Origin: Halopiger xanaduensis SH-6 | GTDB lineage: Archaea > Halobacteriota > Halobacteria > Halobacteriales > Natrialbaceae | NCBI RefSeq assembly: GCF_000217715.1 | Contig: NC_015666.1 | Span: 3,360,270-3,424,269, forward strand | Direction of reading: 5' to 3' | DNA: 64,000 nucleotides | Shown here: piece after piece, positions 1 through 9,429 of the stretch | Numbering within the stretch: position 1 is the stretch's first letter | Layout of the letters: each line of letters starts with the position of its first letter | The notes under the pieces: generated by a model | Told to the model about the DNA's origin: nothing | The model's database searches: none | What the model saw: only the letters and a program-made list of their open reading frames with translations | Translations under genes and position numbers: made by a program

Positions 1-321
1 GGCGTCGGCCTCGAGGGCGGCGTCGCGCGGTTCGACGGCGCGCCGGGAGTGACGCTGATCATGTGGGCGGCGGTGACCGACGGCGAACGAATCGAACGCG
101 GCGGCGGCCCCGCGCTTCGGCTCCCCGACCGCGTCGCGGATCGACTCGAGGCGGGGGAGGAACTCGGCCCGGTAATGGACGACGAACTCGATACGACGGG
201 CATCGCCGAGTCGGAGGGCGCGATCGGCGTCTGTACGGAGGGGTTAACCGATCGGACGACGGCGCTCGGTCAGGCTATCGCCTGCGCGTTCGGTCCCTTC
301 CTGACCTCCCAGTACGAGTAG
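1..321 (+). CDS. Inosine/xanthosine triphosphatase (DUF84/YjjX family), 3' part
   Basis: The gene enters at the left edge already in frame; 106 codons remain before the TAG at 319-321. The visible sequence matches the C-terminal two thirds of the DUF84 (YjjX-like) house-cleaning NTPases, which hydrolyse non-canonical ITP/XTP: a GLEGGVA start, LIMWAAVTDG, GPALRLPDRVA, ELGPVMDD and the late GAIGVCTEGLTDR block are all in the family order. The family is normally about 175-180 residues, so roughly 70 N-terminal residues lie outside the window. The GTG at 49 and the ATG at 61 are inside the conserved region and are not the start. Function is inferred from family; substrate preference within the family cannot be read here. 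Confidence 0.85.
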   Translation, partial: GVGLEGGVARFDGAPGVTLIMWAAVTDGERIERGGGPALRLPDRVADRLEAGEELGPVMDDELDTTGIAESEGAIGVCTEGLTDRTTALGQAIACAFGPFLTSQYE

Positions 322-392
322 CCGGCCGCCGGTAATACGCTCTTTCCCGCCAGAAACGATCACAGGCCCGGATAGTCGTCAAATCGAATGAA

Positions 393-489
393 TTAACCGC
401 TCGTACCAAGCTACCCTTTCCGGTCGAGTATCGGGCTATTACTTCAGGAAGAAATCGCACGACGGCGGCGGGTTAACCGCGCGTACCAA
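393..489. repeat. Direct repeat of 17 bp upstream of the small wHTH gene
   Basis: TTAACCGCTCGTACCAA at 393-409 recurs as TTAACCGCGCGTACCAA at 473-489, one mismatch, starts 80 bp apart. The second copy lies 35-51 bp before the ATG at 524. This could be a duplicated regulator site or a duplicated promoter segment; nothing else identifies it. Confidence 0.6.
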
Positions 490-523
490 ACCCCCTAAGG
501 GCATTCCTCGCATCGAAATCGGT

Positions 524-757
524 ATGAGCAGCGCAATGGCCTCCGACCTCACGAGCAAACAAGAGCGGATTCTCCAGTACCTCCGGGAGAACGCGGCTAC
601 CAAGACCTACTTCAAATCCCGAATCATCGGGAAGGAGCTCGGGATGACCGCGAAGGAGGTGGGGTCGAACATCACCGCCATTCAGGACGGCGACTACGAC
701 GTCGAGATCGAGAAGTGGGGCTACTCCTCGAGTACGACCTGGAAGGTTAGCGTCTAA
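524..757 (+). CDS. Small winged-helix DNA-binding-like protein (DUF7123-type)
   Basis: 77 residues, found as a conserved small protein across haloarchaea; I recall the family as DUF7123 but could not check. Residues 8-50 read as a helix-turn-helix: an N-terminal helix (TSKQERILQYLRE), a linker, then IIGKELGMTAKEVGSNITAI, which has the spacing of a wHTH recognition unit; the tail WGYSSSTTWKV would form the wing. A role as a DNA-binding regulator is inference; targets are unknown. The ATG at 524 is chosen; a second in-frame ATG at 536 is possible. It stands alone, with a directly repeated element upstream and a tandem repeat starting at its stop codon. Confidence 0.8.
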   Translation: MSSAMASDLTSKQERILQYLRENAATKTYFKSRIIGKELGMTAKEVGSNITAIQDGDYDVEIEKWGYSSSTTWKVSV

Positions 758-814
758 CCGCAGGCTCGCTGCGATCCGCTCCCGAACCGCAGGCTCGCTG
801 CGATCCGCTCCCGA
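757..814. repeat. Perfect tandem duplication, 2 x 29 bp
   Basis: The 29 bp at 757-785 are repeated without mismatch at 786-814; the first copy begins at the last base of the stop codon of the preceding gene. Each unit carries GCAGGCTCGCTGCGATCCGC, with a GCAG...CTGC inverted arm able to form a short hairpin. It lies between two co-directional genes, so a duplicated terminator-like hairpin is one reading; simple slippage is another. Confidence 0.9.
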
Positions 815-942
815 ATCGATCCTCCCCGCGTCGCCGGCACTCGCCGTCCGGCGATCGATTTTCTCTGTTTCTTTCATCGCGAGTCACCCGGCCGCGACCA
901 CCGTCTATTTCAGCCGCGCCGGCGATTCACGAGCCACCACGA

Positions 943-1683
943 ATGACGGTGCCGATTTGCTTCGACATGGACGGGGTCATTCTCGAGGGCCCTCGCACCG
1001 CTCCGCAGGTGTACGACGATGCAGCCGACGCCGCACTCGAGGAACTGGGCGCCGAGCCGACGCCGGCCCAGCGACGCGCACTCAGGAGTCAGGACACCGA
1101 AGCGATCCGCGGGCACTGTGTCGAACTCGGTCTCGACCCGGATCGGTTCTGGACGCTGAAGGAGCGGTACGCTTCCGCAGGCACCCACGAGCGGCTCCGG
1201 TCGGGTGCGCGCGGGCTGTACGACGACATCGACGCCGTGCGGACGCTCGCCGACCGAGCGGAGACGCCGGTCGGACTCGTCACCAACAATCGCCACGAAA
1301 CCGCCGCGTTCGTCGCCGACTTCGTCGACGTCCCGTTCGACGTCGTCCGCGGTCGCGATCCTACCATCGACGGATTTCGGCGGCGCAAGCCCGACCCGTA
1401 CTACCTCGAGGACGCGCTCGTACAACTCGACGGGACGACGACTATCGATCGCGTTCGCGCAGGTGGGACCGGCACCGGTACTGGCGACGGAAGGGGAGAA
1501 CCGCGAGGACTCTACGTCGGCGATTCGCCGAAGGACGTCGTCGCCGGGACGAAGATCGGGTTCGAGACGGCCTTCATCCGCCGACCGCACAACCGCGACC
1601 TCGAGTGTCCGGCGGACGCGACGTACGATCTCGAGTCGCTAACCGAACTGCTCGACCTCGAAATCGTCGAGGAACGGGTGTGA
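943..1683 (+). CDS. HAD-superfamily phosphatase (phosphoglycolate phosphatase-like)
   Basis: 246 residues with all four HAD signatures in order: motif I DMDGVI (nucleophile Asp8, general acid Asp10), motif II VTNNR (Thr114), motif III Lys149 in RRKPDP, and motif IV GDSPKD (Asp194, Asp198). A helical cap occupies about residues 20-95, as in subfamily IA phosphoglycolate/beta-phosphoglucomutase-type enzymes. A Gly/Thr-rich stretch at 172-186 looks like a lineage-specific insertion between motifs III and IV. The expected reaction is hydrolysis of a small phosphorylated metabolite in the cytoplasm; the substrate is unknown. The start ATG places motif I eight residues in, which is normal. It converges with the regulator that ends at 1765. 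Confidence 0.85.
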   Translation: MTVPICFDMDGVILEGPRTAPQVYDDAADAALEELGAEPTPAQRRALRSQDTEAIRGHCVELGLDPDRFWTLKERYASAGTHERLRSGARGLYDDIDAVRTLADRAETPVGLVTNNRHETAAFVADFVDVPFDVVRGRDPTIDGFRRRKPDPYYLEDALVQLDGTTTIDRVRAGGTGTGTGDGRGEPRGLYVGDSPKDVVAGTKIGFETAFIRRPHNRDLECPADATYDLESLTELLDLEIVEERV

Positions 1684-1764
1684 TGGCCCTGCGGCTCGGC
1701 GACGACCGCTGAAAACCGAGCGAGAAGAGGGTCACTGCAGGTCGACGGGATCGACCCGTCCGAT

Positions 1765-2388
1765 TCAGCCCTCGTACTCGAGCAACTGATCCGCGTTCCG
1801 CGCAAGTCGCCGCGCCCGGTCGCCGAAGGAGTCGGCGTGGCGCACGACGAGCATCATGACGGTTTCGGGCCGTTCGACCGCGTAGCCGTCGTCTCGCGAC
1901 AGTAATCCTGCCTCCTCGAGTTTGCCGGCGTACTTGCTGACCGTCGGCGCGGAGACCTCGAGCGCGTCGGCCAGATCGCCCGCGGTCGCGTCCGCGTTCA
2001 ACAGGAGTTCGATCAGCATGCCCCGCGGAGTGTCCCGCCGCAGGTAGCCCAGCGTCCGCTTTTCGAACTCGTCGAATCGACCGGCGGGGACGAACCGCTT
2101 GTAGTCGCCGTCGCGGTACCGTTCGATCGCGTCGATCTCCTCGAGGCGGCGCAGGTGGTGCTGGGTCTCGCCGGTGCCGAGTTGGAGGTCGTCCCGGATC
2201 TTCGAGAAGTGAGCCCCGGGTGTCGTGGAGAGGTAGCCGGCGATCGCGTCGCGGGCGTCGCTCTCTCCCGCGTCGGCGGCCGCGGATTCGGAGAAGCCGG
2301 TTCCGGCGATCGGCGTCGCGGCACCGAGGGCGGCAAACCGGCGGAGGGTCGCTCGTTTGTTGTCGTCGACCCCATCGGACGATGTCAT
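1765..2388 (-). CDS. Double winged-helix regulator with a Tat-like N-terminus
   Basis: 207 residues with two ArsR/MarR-like winged helices: residues 45-100 (AIAGYLSTTPGAHFSKI ... ETQHHLRRLEEIDAI ... YKRFVP) and 112-172 (MLIELLLNADATAGDLADAL ... PTVSKYAGKLEEAGLL). Such tandem wHTH proteins are common predicted transcription regulators in haloarchaea. The unusual part is residues 11-40: Lys-Arg...Arg16-Arg17-Phe, then Ala/Gly-rich LGAATPIAGTG and a Ser/Ala stretch, which looks like a twin-arginine signal peptide or a relic of one. A DNA-binding protein should not be exported, so this is either a degenerate N-terminus or a short anchor. Upstream DNA has a candidate box TTTTACG (about 2429-2435) on this strand. 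Targets unknown. Confidence 0.75.
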   Translation of the reverse strand: MTSSDGVDDNKRATLRRFAALGAATPIAGTGFSESAAADAGESDARDAIAGYLSTTPGAHFSKIRDDLQLGTGETQHHLRRLEEIDAIERYRDGDYKRFVPAGRFDEFEKRTLGYLRRDTPRGMLIELLLNADATAGDLADALEVSAPTVSKYAGKLEEAGLLSRDDGYAVERPETVMMLVVRHADSFGDRARRLARNADQLLEYEG

Positions 2389-2485
2389 GTCTCTCTACCG
2401 TCCGAAAGGGTCCGACACGTAAAACAGGTTTCGCTCCGCTTCGTTCACTGAACCGTGAGCGTCCCGAATTCGTGAGTGAATTCGC

Positions 2486-2504
2486 CTCGAGCGACTCGCT
2501 CGAG
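2486..2504. repeat. Inverted repeat, 9-bp arms, possible hairpin
   Basis: CTCGAGCGA-C-TCGCTCGAG is a perfect inverted repeat with a single central base. It lies between the SPFH stop and the start of the upstream regulator, both on the minus strand. There is no adjacent T-run, so it is not a convincing terminator. A second pair, GAATTC at 2466-2471 and 2478-2483, lies beside it. Confidence 0.5.
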
Positions 2505-2627
2505 AGGGGCGACTCGAGCGGTTCGGAGCCGTCGGTAAAATCGGATTACGGGGCGAAACTCGCGTTCAGCGTTGCCGCGTCGGTCGGGGGCGGGCGGCGC
2601 AGCGATCGGCGGAGTCGGCAGCGATCG

Positions 2628-3845
2628 TCAGTTGTCCGCGTCCGTCGCTGCGTCGGTGTCAGTGCCGGCGTCGTCTCCGTCACTCGGCGCATCGACGTCG
2701 ATGTCGGTGCCGCCGTCGGTCTGTCCCTGGAAGTTCTGATCCATCTCCTCGATGACCTCGTCGGGATCCGTGATGTTCGACGGATCTTCGCCTTCCTTGA
2801 TCGCCTGCGCTTCCTGTTCCATCGCTTCGACGTCCATCGAGGCTTCCTGATCGATCTCGCCGATGATCTCCGAGATGTCGTCCAGCCCGATCAGTTCGCG
2901 CGTCTCCTCGTCGAAGTCGAGGGCCTCGAGCTCGGTGCCGTCTTCCTTCACGTCGCTGCCCGAGAGGTGCTTGCCGTAGCGGCCGACCAGCGAGGTGAGT
3001 TCCTGGGGCATGACGAACGTCGTCGACTCGCTCTGGCCGATTCCCTCGAGCGTCTCCATCCCCTTGTCGATGATGGCGCGTTCGCCCATCGATTCGGCGG
3101 AGCGGGCGCGCAGCACGGTCGAGATGGCGTCACCCTGCGCCTCGAGGATCTGGCTCTGCTTCTCACCCTGGGCGCGGATGATCTCGGACTGCTTCTCACC
3201 TTCCGCCTTCTCGACGGCGCTGCGCCGTTCACCCTGCGCCTCGAGAATCATGGCGCGGCGCTTCCGTTCCGCGGACGTCTGTTGCTCCATCGCGCGCTGG
3301 ACGTCCTTCGAGGGGTTGACCTCGCGGACCTCGACGGACTCGACGCGGATCCCCCACTCGTCGGTGGGTTCGTCGAGTTCCTGGCGGATGCGCGCGTTGA
3401 TCTCCTGGCGCTTGTTGAGCGTGTCGTCGAGTTCCATGTCGCCCAGCACGGCACGGAGGGTGGTCTGGGCGAGGTTGGAGACGGCCCGCTTGTAGTCGTC
3501 GACCTGCAGGAACGCCTTCTTGGCGTCCATCACCTTGATGTAGACGACCGCGTCGGCAGTCACGGGGGAGTTGTCTCGGGTGATCGCTTCCTGACGGGGG
3601 ACGTCCAGGGTCTGCGTTCGCATGTCGAACGCGTACGTGTTCGACACGAACGGCGGGACGAAGTTGATCCCCGGATCGAGGAGTTTGCGGTACTCGCCGA
3701 AGACGGTCAGCGCGCGCTTCTCGTACGCGTCGACGATCTCGACTGCACTGAGGAGGGCGGCGATGACGACGACGAGCAGGAGGGCGCCGACGAACAGGAT
3801 GGCGCCTCCGGCGGCGGCCTGGAGTGGTATTAGGTCTACTACCAT
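2628..3845 (-). CDS. SPFH/Band 7 (stomatin-like) membrane protein
   Basis: 405 residues. A single hydrophobic segment at about 13-35 anchors the protein; the Band 7 domain follows (about 38-200: EKRALTVFGEYRKLLDPGIN, then TRDNSPVTADAVVYIKV), then a long charged coiled coil (about 190-255) with repeated EAQGE/AEGEKQ/AQGEKQ units, and an acidic disordered tail. This is the stomatin/HflK-like order. Stomatins form oligomeric membrane microdomains and often work with NfeD proteins and membrane proteases. An NfeD gene lies 318 bp upstream on the same strand, supporting a functional pair. A TATA-like stretch (ACGTTTTTCA, about 3870-3879) sits about 27 nt before the ATG, so this gene can be transcribed on its own, leaderless. 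Confidence 0.9.
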   Translation of the reverse strand: MVVDLIPLQAAAGGAILFVGALLLVVVIAALLSAVEIVDAYEKRALTVFGEYRKLLDPGINFVPPFVSNTYAFDMRTQTLDVPRQEAITRDNSPVTADAVVYIKVMDAKKAFLQVDDYKRAVSNLAQTTLRAVLGDMELDDTLNKRQEINARIRQELDEPTDEWGIRVESVEVREVNPSKDVQRAMEQQTSAERKRRAMILEAQGERRSAVEKAEGEKQSEIIRAQGEKQSQILEAQGDAISTVLRARSAESMGERAIIDKGMETLEGIGQSESTTFVMPQELTSLVGRYGKHLSGSDVKEDGTELEALDFDEETRELIGLDDISEIIGEIDQEASMDVEAMEQEAQAIKEGEDPSNITDPDEVIEEMDQNFQGQTDGGTDIDVDAPSDGDDAGTDTDAATDADN

Positions 3846-4163
3846 GGTTCGGTCTTGTGTCGGTGCCGTGAAAAACGTTCCCTTGAGTTACCGACATGTG
3901 TACGCCGGCCGGTGACTTATTAGAAGAACACCGTACTGCTAGCGTTTAGGCGGTCATGAGCCGGATTCAAGGCGATTCAGCCGTTAGTCGCACTCGAGGA
4001 CGGCAGTGGGGAGGCGGTTCTCCACGTACTCTCAAGACGAGACCGTTGTGTCCGTGGTTTTTGGTCCTGCTGTGACGGCTGGATTTCGCTCGAGAAATAC
4101 GAACGGAGCCGAAAACGTAGCAAATACCGGGGACCCCGTCCTGTCCTTGCGACAAGTCCGGGG
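3846..4163. other. 318-bp intergenic region between nfeD-like and SPFH genes
   Basis: No coding frame with haloarchaeal character is visible. The left end holds the probable SPFH promoter. A further A/T-rich patch lies near 3917-3927 (TTATTAGAAG on the plus strand). The rest shows no repeat, hairpin or RNA gene that I can support. Confidence 0.6.
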
Positions 4164-4793
4164 CTAACTCGATTTTTCGGTTTCCGTCTCCCGCTCCGGT
4201 TCCGCGTCAGTCTCTGCGTTCGACGATTCTTCGAGCGAGTCGCCGGCGGCGCCGGCGGTCGAATCTGCGGTTCCGCCGTCGTTCGCCGCGTCCTCGCGGA
4301 GGGCGCGGTCGATCTCGTCCTCGCCGATCGCACCCAGGGATTCGACCGTGAGCACGTTGCCCCCGCCCGGATCGAGGACGATGATTTCCTCGCCCTCCTC
4401 GATCGTGCCGCTCGAGGTCCGGGCGCTGTAGTAGGGCGCGAAGCCGCCCTGGTCGAGTTTCACTTCGCCATCGCGGGTCGTAATCCGCTCGGTGGCGTAA
4501 CCGGTCGCGCCGGCCAGCGAGTCCGAGTCCGTCGTCTGGGCGGTCCCCTTCCCGCCGTAGAAGTCGAACTCGTGGTAGACGTACGTCGCGGCCAGGCCGA
4601 TCACGAGCGTCAGCGCGGCCAAGATGATCGGACTCAGCGCGACCGGCACGACCGCGCCGATCAGTCCCGCACCGACCAGCGCGACTCCGATGACGATGAG
4701 GTGCGCGCCCGGCGAGAGGGCCTCGAGCAGCATCAACACGAGACCCACCGAAAGGAGCAAGAGCGGCACGTTCCCCAGAAGGGCGTCGAGCAT
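4164..4793 (-). CDS. NfeD-family membrane protein (SPFH partner)
   Basis: 209 residues. The first 75 contain closely spaced hydrophobic helices (VPLLLLSVGLVLMLLEALSP; LIVIGVALVGAGLIGAVVP; ILAALTLVIGLAATYVY), the middle (about 95-155) is the small OB-fold typical of NfeD (GATGYATERITTRDGEVKL ... EEIIVLDPGGGNVLTVES), and the last 45 residues are an acidic, Ser/Thr/Glu-rich tail. There is no serine-protease domain, so this is the short NfeD type. Family knowledge: NfeD proteins pair with stomatin/SPFH proteins in membranes, and the SPFH gene follows downstream. A candidate TATA box (CATTTAATCG, about 4818-4826) is about 27 nt before the ATG, suggesting a leaderless transcript. Confidence 0.88.
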   Translation of the reverse strand: MLDALLGNVPLLLLSVGLVLMLLEALSPGAHLIVIGVALVGAGLIGAVVPVALSPIILAALTLVIGLAATYVYHEFDFYGGKGTAQTTDSDSLAGATGYATERITTRDGEVKLDQGGFAPYYSARTSSGTIEEGEEIIVLDPGGGNVLTVESLGAIGEDEIDRALREDAANDGGTADSTAGAAGDSLEESSNAETDAEPERETETEKSS

Positions 4794-4901
4794 GTTCGGA
4801 CGTTAGGGCTCACCCCGATTAAATGTTTACCGCGATACCGTTTTCAGCAGCTCCGAGCGAGCGGACGGAACGACGTGATCTGTCGGCTGATACTGCCAGG
4901 A

Positions 4902-5498
4902 TCAGCGGAGGCCGTCCTCGAGCAGCGACGCCAATTCGCCGACGACGGCGTCGCGCTCGTCCGTCCGAATCGCGTGGCTCTGCTCGAGCTGGAGGCCGCC
5001 GCGACCGTCCCGCGCGAGCCAGTTGACGAAGTTGTCCGGGCTCACGCCGCCGTACGGCCCGTCGGACGCCGTCTCGACGGGATGCGTGATGGCGTCGTCG
5101 AGTCGGGACTGCACGCGGCGCTTGACGTCGCCGTCGATTCCACCGCCGACGATCACCCGGTCGTCGCCCAGTCCGTGGAGACTGACCACCGTCTCGAATC
5201 CTCGATCGGCGATCCGTCCGAGCAGCGGGTAGTCGTCGGGGGCGAAGGAACTCGAGGGCGGGTGATACAGGTCGAACGCCCGCCGTTCGTCGTCGTACCC
5301 GAGACACGCCCAGCAGGTGGCGTCCTCGAGTCGGCCGGCGAGTTCCACGGCCGCTTCGGCGGTGCCGGGTTCGACTTCCCCGCCGTGGGCGGCACAGATC
5401 AGTACGTCGTCGTTCCCCCCGTCGTCGTACAACAGTTCGGAGTAGTGTCCCGTGTCGGTTCGCTCGAGCGGCTGGGTCGTAAGCGTCCGTCGCGTCAC
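4902..5498 (-). CDS. Poly-gamma-glutamate hydrolase-like protein
   Basis: 198 residues matching the poly-gamma-glutamate hydrolase/'phage-related replication' family (PF05908-type). Features seen: CAAHGGEVEPGT, where His38, Glu41 and Glu44 are the expected zinc-site motif; the second metal/active-site His108 in SLHG; and a C-terminal GLQLEQSHAIR with Glu172. The order and spacing fit a compact zinc carboxypeptidase-like fold. No signal peptide or membrane segment is visible, so a cytoplasmic location is predicted unless export is non-canonical. Some Natrialba make gamma-polyglutamate, which makes the family interesting here, but I see no capsule synthesis genes (cap/pgs) in this window. Substrate is inference. 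Confidence 0.75.
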   Translation of the reverse strand: MTRRTLTTQPLERTDTGHYSELLYDDGGNDDVLICAAHGGEVEPGTAEAAVELAGRLEDATCWACLGYDDERRAFDLYHPPSSSFAPDDYPLLGRIADRGFETVVSLHGLGDDRVIVGGGIDGDVKRRVQSRLDDAITHPVETASDGPYGGVSPDNFVNWLARDGRGGLQLEQSHAIRTDERDAVVGELASLLEDGLR

Positions 5499-5644
5499 GG
5501 CGACCGACTACGACCGTGGTGCGGATAACTGTTGGACACGCTCGTCACCGCCGTCGCTGGTGCGGGGTCGAGAACGGCGAGAGGAAGGTGAGATCGAAAC
5601 GGCGAGCGGCGACGTGAACAGGAACGTGAGCAGCAGCGACCGTC

Positions 5645-6445
5645 TCAGGCCTCGAGCGCGAGGCCGGCTCGGCGCAGCGCCTCGTCGGTCGAGAGATCGT
5701 CGTGGACGACGCCCGAAACGGCCGTCGCGATGGCTTCGGGGTCCTCGTGCTGGAAGATCGAGCGGCCCATCGAGATGCCGGCGCCGCCGGCGTCCATCGT
5801 GCCGCGGACCATTTCGATCGTCTCGCGGTCGCTTCCCTTCGAGCCGCCGGCGATGATGACCGGCAGTCGGGTCGACTCGACGACGTGCTGGAAGCTCTCG
5901 GCGTCGCCGCTGTAGCCCGTCTTGACGACGTCGGCGCCGAGTTCCTCGGCGAGGCGGACGGCGTGACCCAACGCCTCGGGGTCCTCCGGATCGACGCCGG
6001 GACCGCGCGCGTAGGCCATCGCGAGGACCGGCATGCCGAGTCGCTCGGCCTCCGCGGTGACCTCCGACAGCTGCGTGATCTGGTCCGGTTCGTGGTCGGA
6101 GCCGACGTTGATATGGAAGGAGACGGCGTCGGCGCCGGCGCGAACCGCTTCCTCGACGGTGCCGGTCATCCGTTTATCGTTCTCGTCGGGGCCGATCGTC
6201 GTCGACCCGTTGAGGTGGACGATGTAGCCCTTGCCGTTCTTGTTCTCGTGGACGCGCGGGGCGATCCCCTTCTGCGTGAGGACGGCGTCCGCGCCGCCGC
6301 TGGTCACGCCGTCGATCGTCGATTCGATGTCCTTCAGCCCCTGGACGGCCCCCATCGTGATGCCGTGGTCCATCGGGACGATGACGTAGTTCCCGTCTGT
6401 ACCGATTCGCTCGAGTCGTGCGTCGATTCCGGTGGCGGTGGTCAT
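5645..6445 (-). CDS. 2-amino-3,7-dideoxy-D-threo-hept-6-ulosonate (ADTH) synthase
   Basis: 266-residue class I aldolase of the DhnA/ADTH-synthase type, the first enzyme of the archaeal route to 3-dehydroquinate that replaces DAHP synthase. Seen: PMDHG with Asp26, Tyr145 in LAMAYARGPG, Schiff-base Lys175 in DVVKTGYSG, and phosphate-binding AGGSKGS and GISMGRSIF near the C-terminus. The start at 6445 is chosen: it lies 25 bp after the trpA stop, and further upstream in frame the sequence is not acidic and overlaps trpA. It is the last gene of a trpC-trpB-trpA-aldolase run, linking aromatic precursor supply with tryptophan synthesis. The paralogous fructose-bisphosphate aldolase function is the alternative. 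Confidence 0.88.
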   Translation of the reverse strand: MTTATGIDARLERIGTDGNYVIVPMDHGITMGAVQGLKDIESTIDGVTSGGADAVLTQKGIAPRVHENKNGKGYIVHLNGSTTIGPDENDKRMTGTVEEAVRAGADAVSFHINVGSDHEPDQITQLSEVTAEAERLGMPVLAMAYARGPGVDPEDPEALGHAVRLAEELGADVVKTGYSGDAESFQHVVESTRLPVIIAGGSKGSDRETIEMVRGTMDAGGAGISMGRSIFQHEDPEAIATAVSGVVHDDLSTDEALRRAGLALEA

Positions 6446-6470
6446 TTGCGAGTGTGTAGCAAGCTTGCAG

Positions 6471-7348
6471 TTATTGCTGTTCCGGTTCCGGTGCATCTTC
6501 CGCATCGACCGTGATAGAGTCGGCGCCGCGGCGCGCGCCCCGCTTGAGTTCGGCTGCCTTGGCCTCGAGGCGCTCGACGGCCTCGGCGGTGTCGTCGCTG
6601 CTTGCGATGATATCGACTAGGGTGCTGCCGACGATAACGCCGTCGGCGCCGGCCTCGACGATCTCCGCGGCGTGGTCGCCCTCGCTGACGCCGAAGCCGA
6701 CGGCCTTGGGAACGTCGTACTCGGAGAGGCGCGCGAGGCTGTCGTGAGTCGCCGTCGAGACGTTTGCGCGCGCCCCGGTCGTGCCGAGGCGGGCCTGCAC
6801 GTAGGCGAAGCCCGAGACCTGCGACATGATGTCGTCGAGGCGCTGGCCCTCGGTGGTCGGCGCGATGATGAAGACCAGATCGAGCCCGTGGTCGTCGCAG
6901 GCCTCCCGCAGCGGGTCGGCCTCCTCGGCGGGGAGGTCGGGAACGATGATTCCCGAGAGCCCCGCATCGGCCGCGCGCTCGACGAACGGCCGGACATCAG
7001 GCTCGTCGCCATACTGGAGGATCATGTTGTAGTACGTCATCACCAGCAGCGGCGCCTCCGTCTCGAGATCGTCCACGAGTTCGAAGAAGCCCTCCGGCGT
7101 GGTGCCGGCCTCGAGCGCGCGGTTGATCGCGGCCTGGATCGTCTGACCCTCCGCGATCGGCTCCGAGAACGGGAGGCCAAGTTCGATCAGGTCGGAGCCG
7201 CCCCGATCGAGGGCCTCGACGTACTCCTTGGTGTCCTCGAGGGACGGGTCGCCCGCGGTGATGTAGGTGATCAGCGCGGGGTGGTTCTCGCGGATGGCGG
7301 CCTCGACGTCGCTGTCGTACTCGGTCTCGCTCTCGGTTGCTGCGTCAC

Positions 7349-7352
<4 letters not shown>
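6471..7352 (-). CDS. trpA: Tryptophan synthase alpha subunit
   Basis: 293 residues, a complete TIM barrel that cleaves indole-3-glycerol phosphate and channels indole to TrpB. Catalytic Glu57 is in [11 protein letters not shown] (equivalent to E. coli Glu49). The second catalytic acid, Asp60 in E. coli (LADGPT), is Glu68 here (IAEGQT), a conservative but notable change. The phosphate-binding GFGVSEG and [12 protein letters not shown] blocks are present. ATG at 7352 overlaps the trpB stop by 4 bp (ATGA), typical of translational coupling. The N-terminal 20 residues are acidic and poorly conserved. Regulation probably comes from the trpC promoter. Confidence 0.95.
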
Positions 7353-8617
<1,265 letters not shown>

Positions 8618-8623
8618 GTCGTA

Positions 8624-9427
8624 TCAGTCTCCGTTGTCGTCGCTCGTCTCCGCTGTCGCTTCCGCCTCCGTCAGCCGCCGCGTGTTCGCGGCGACGTCGC
8701 TGTCGCCCGCGCCGTGGTCCATGATGGCGCTGCCGACCAGGAGGGCGTCCGCGCCCGTCTCGCGCATCCGGCGCACGTCCGCCGGACTCGAGACGCCGCT
8801 TTCCGCAATGAGAGTCACGTCGTCCGGAGCGTGGGGACTCACGGACTCGAAGGTTTCGAGGTCGACTTCGAGTTGCGCCAGATCCCGGTTGTTGACCCCG
8901 ATGATCTCCGCGCCCGCCTCGAGCGCGGCCTCGAGTTCTTCGCGGTCGTGGACCTCCACGAGTGGCTGGAACCCCCGCTCGCGAGCGGCCGCGACGAGCC
9001 CCTCGAGGTCGTCCACGAAGCGGGCGATCAGCAGCAGGAGGTCTGCTTCGACGACGTCCAGCTGGGCCTCCTCGAGGACGAAGTCCTTCCGGAGGACGGG
9101 GACGTCGACGGCCTCGCGGACGCGGGTCAGCGCCTCGGGCGAGCCGCCGAAGTGGGAGGGTTCGGTCAGCACGGAGATCGCCGACGCGCCACCCTCGACC
9201 ATCGCTTCAGCCAGTTCTACGGGATCGTCGTCGCGCGTCCCGTCGGCCGTCGGACTCGTCGGTTTGACCTCCGCGATCACCGGCACGCGGCCGTCCGCCT
9301 CCGCGCTCGCGATCGCGTCGGGCAGCGACCGCGCGTCCACGTCGACGGCGCTCTCGCCGCCGGGGCGCTCCCGGGCGGCCTCGAGGATCGACGCTACCGC
9401 GGGCGCGAGCTCCGTTTCAGAGTTCAT
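8624..9427 (-). CDS. trpC: Indole-3-glycerol phosphate synthase
   Basis: 267-residue TIM barrel closing the indole ring from CdRP. Catalytic residues can be placed: Glu53 and Lys55 in [10 protein letters not shown], Lys114 in VLRKDFV, Asn in IGVNNRDL, and Ser in IAESGVSS. It is first in the trpC-trpB-trpA-ADTH synthase run; no trpE, trpG, trpD or trpF is in the window. The start codon is the first ATG after a promoter-like element with two TGTACA hexamers (see 9430-9457), so the transcript would be leaderless or have a very short leader. Confidence 0.95.
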   Translation of the reverse strand: MNSETELAPAVASILEAARERPGGESAVDVDARSLPDAIASAEADGRVPVIAEVKPTSPTADGTRDDDPVELAEAMVEGGASAISVLTEPSHFGGSPEALTRVREAVDVPVLRKDFVLEEAQLDVVEADLLLLIARFVDDLEGLVAAARERGFQPLVEVHDREELEAALEAGAEIIGVNNRDLAQLEVDLETFESVSPHAPDDVTLIAESGVSSPADVRRMRETGADALLVGSAIMDHGAGDSDVAANTRRLTEAEATAETSDDNGD

Positions 9428-9429
9428 TG

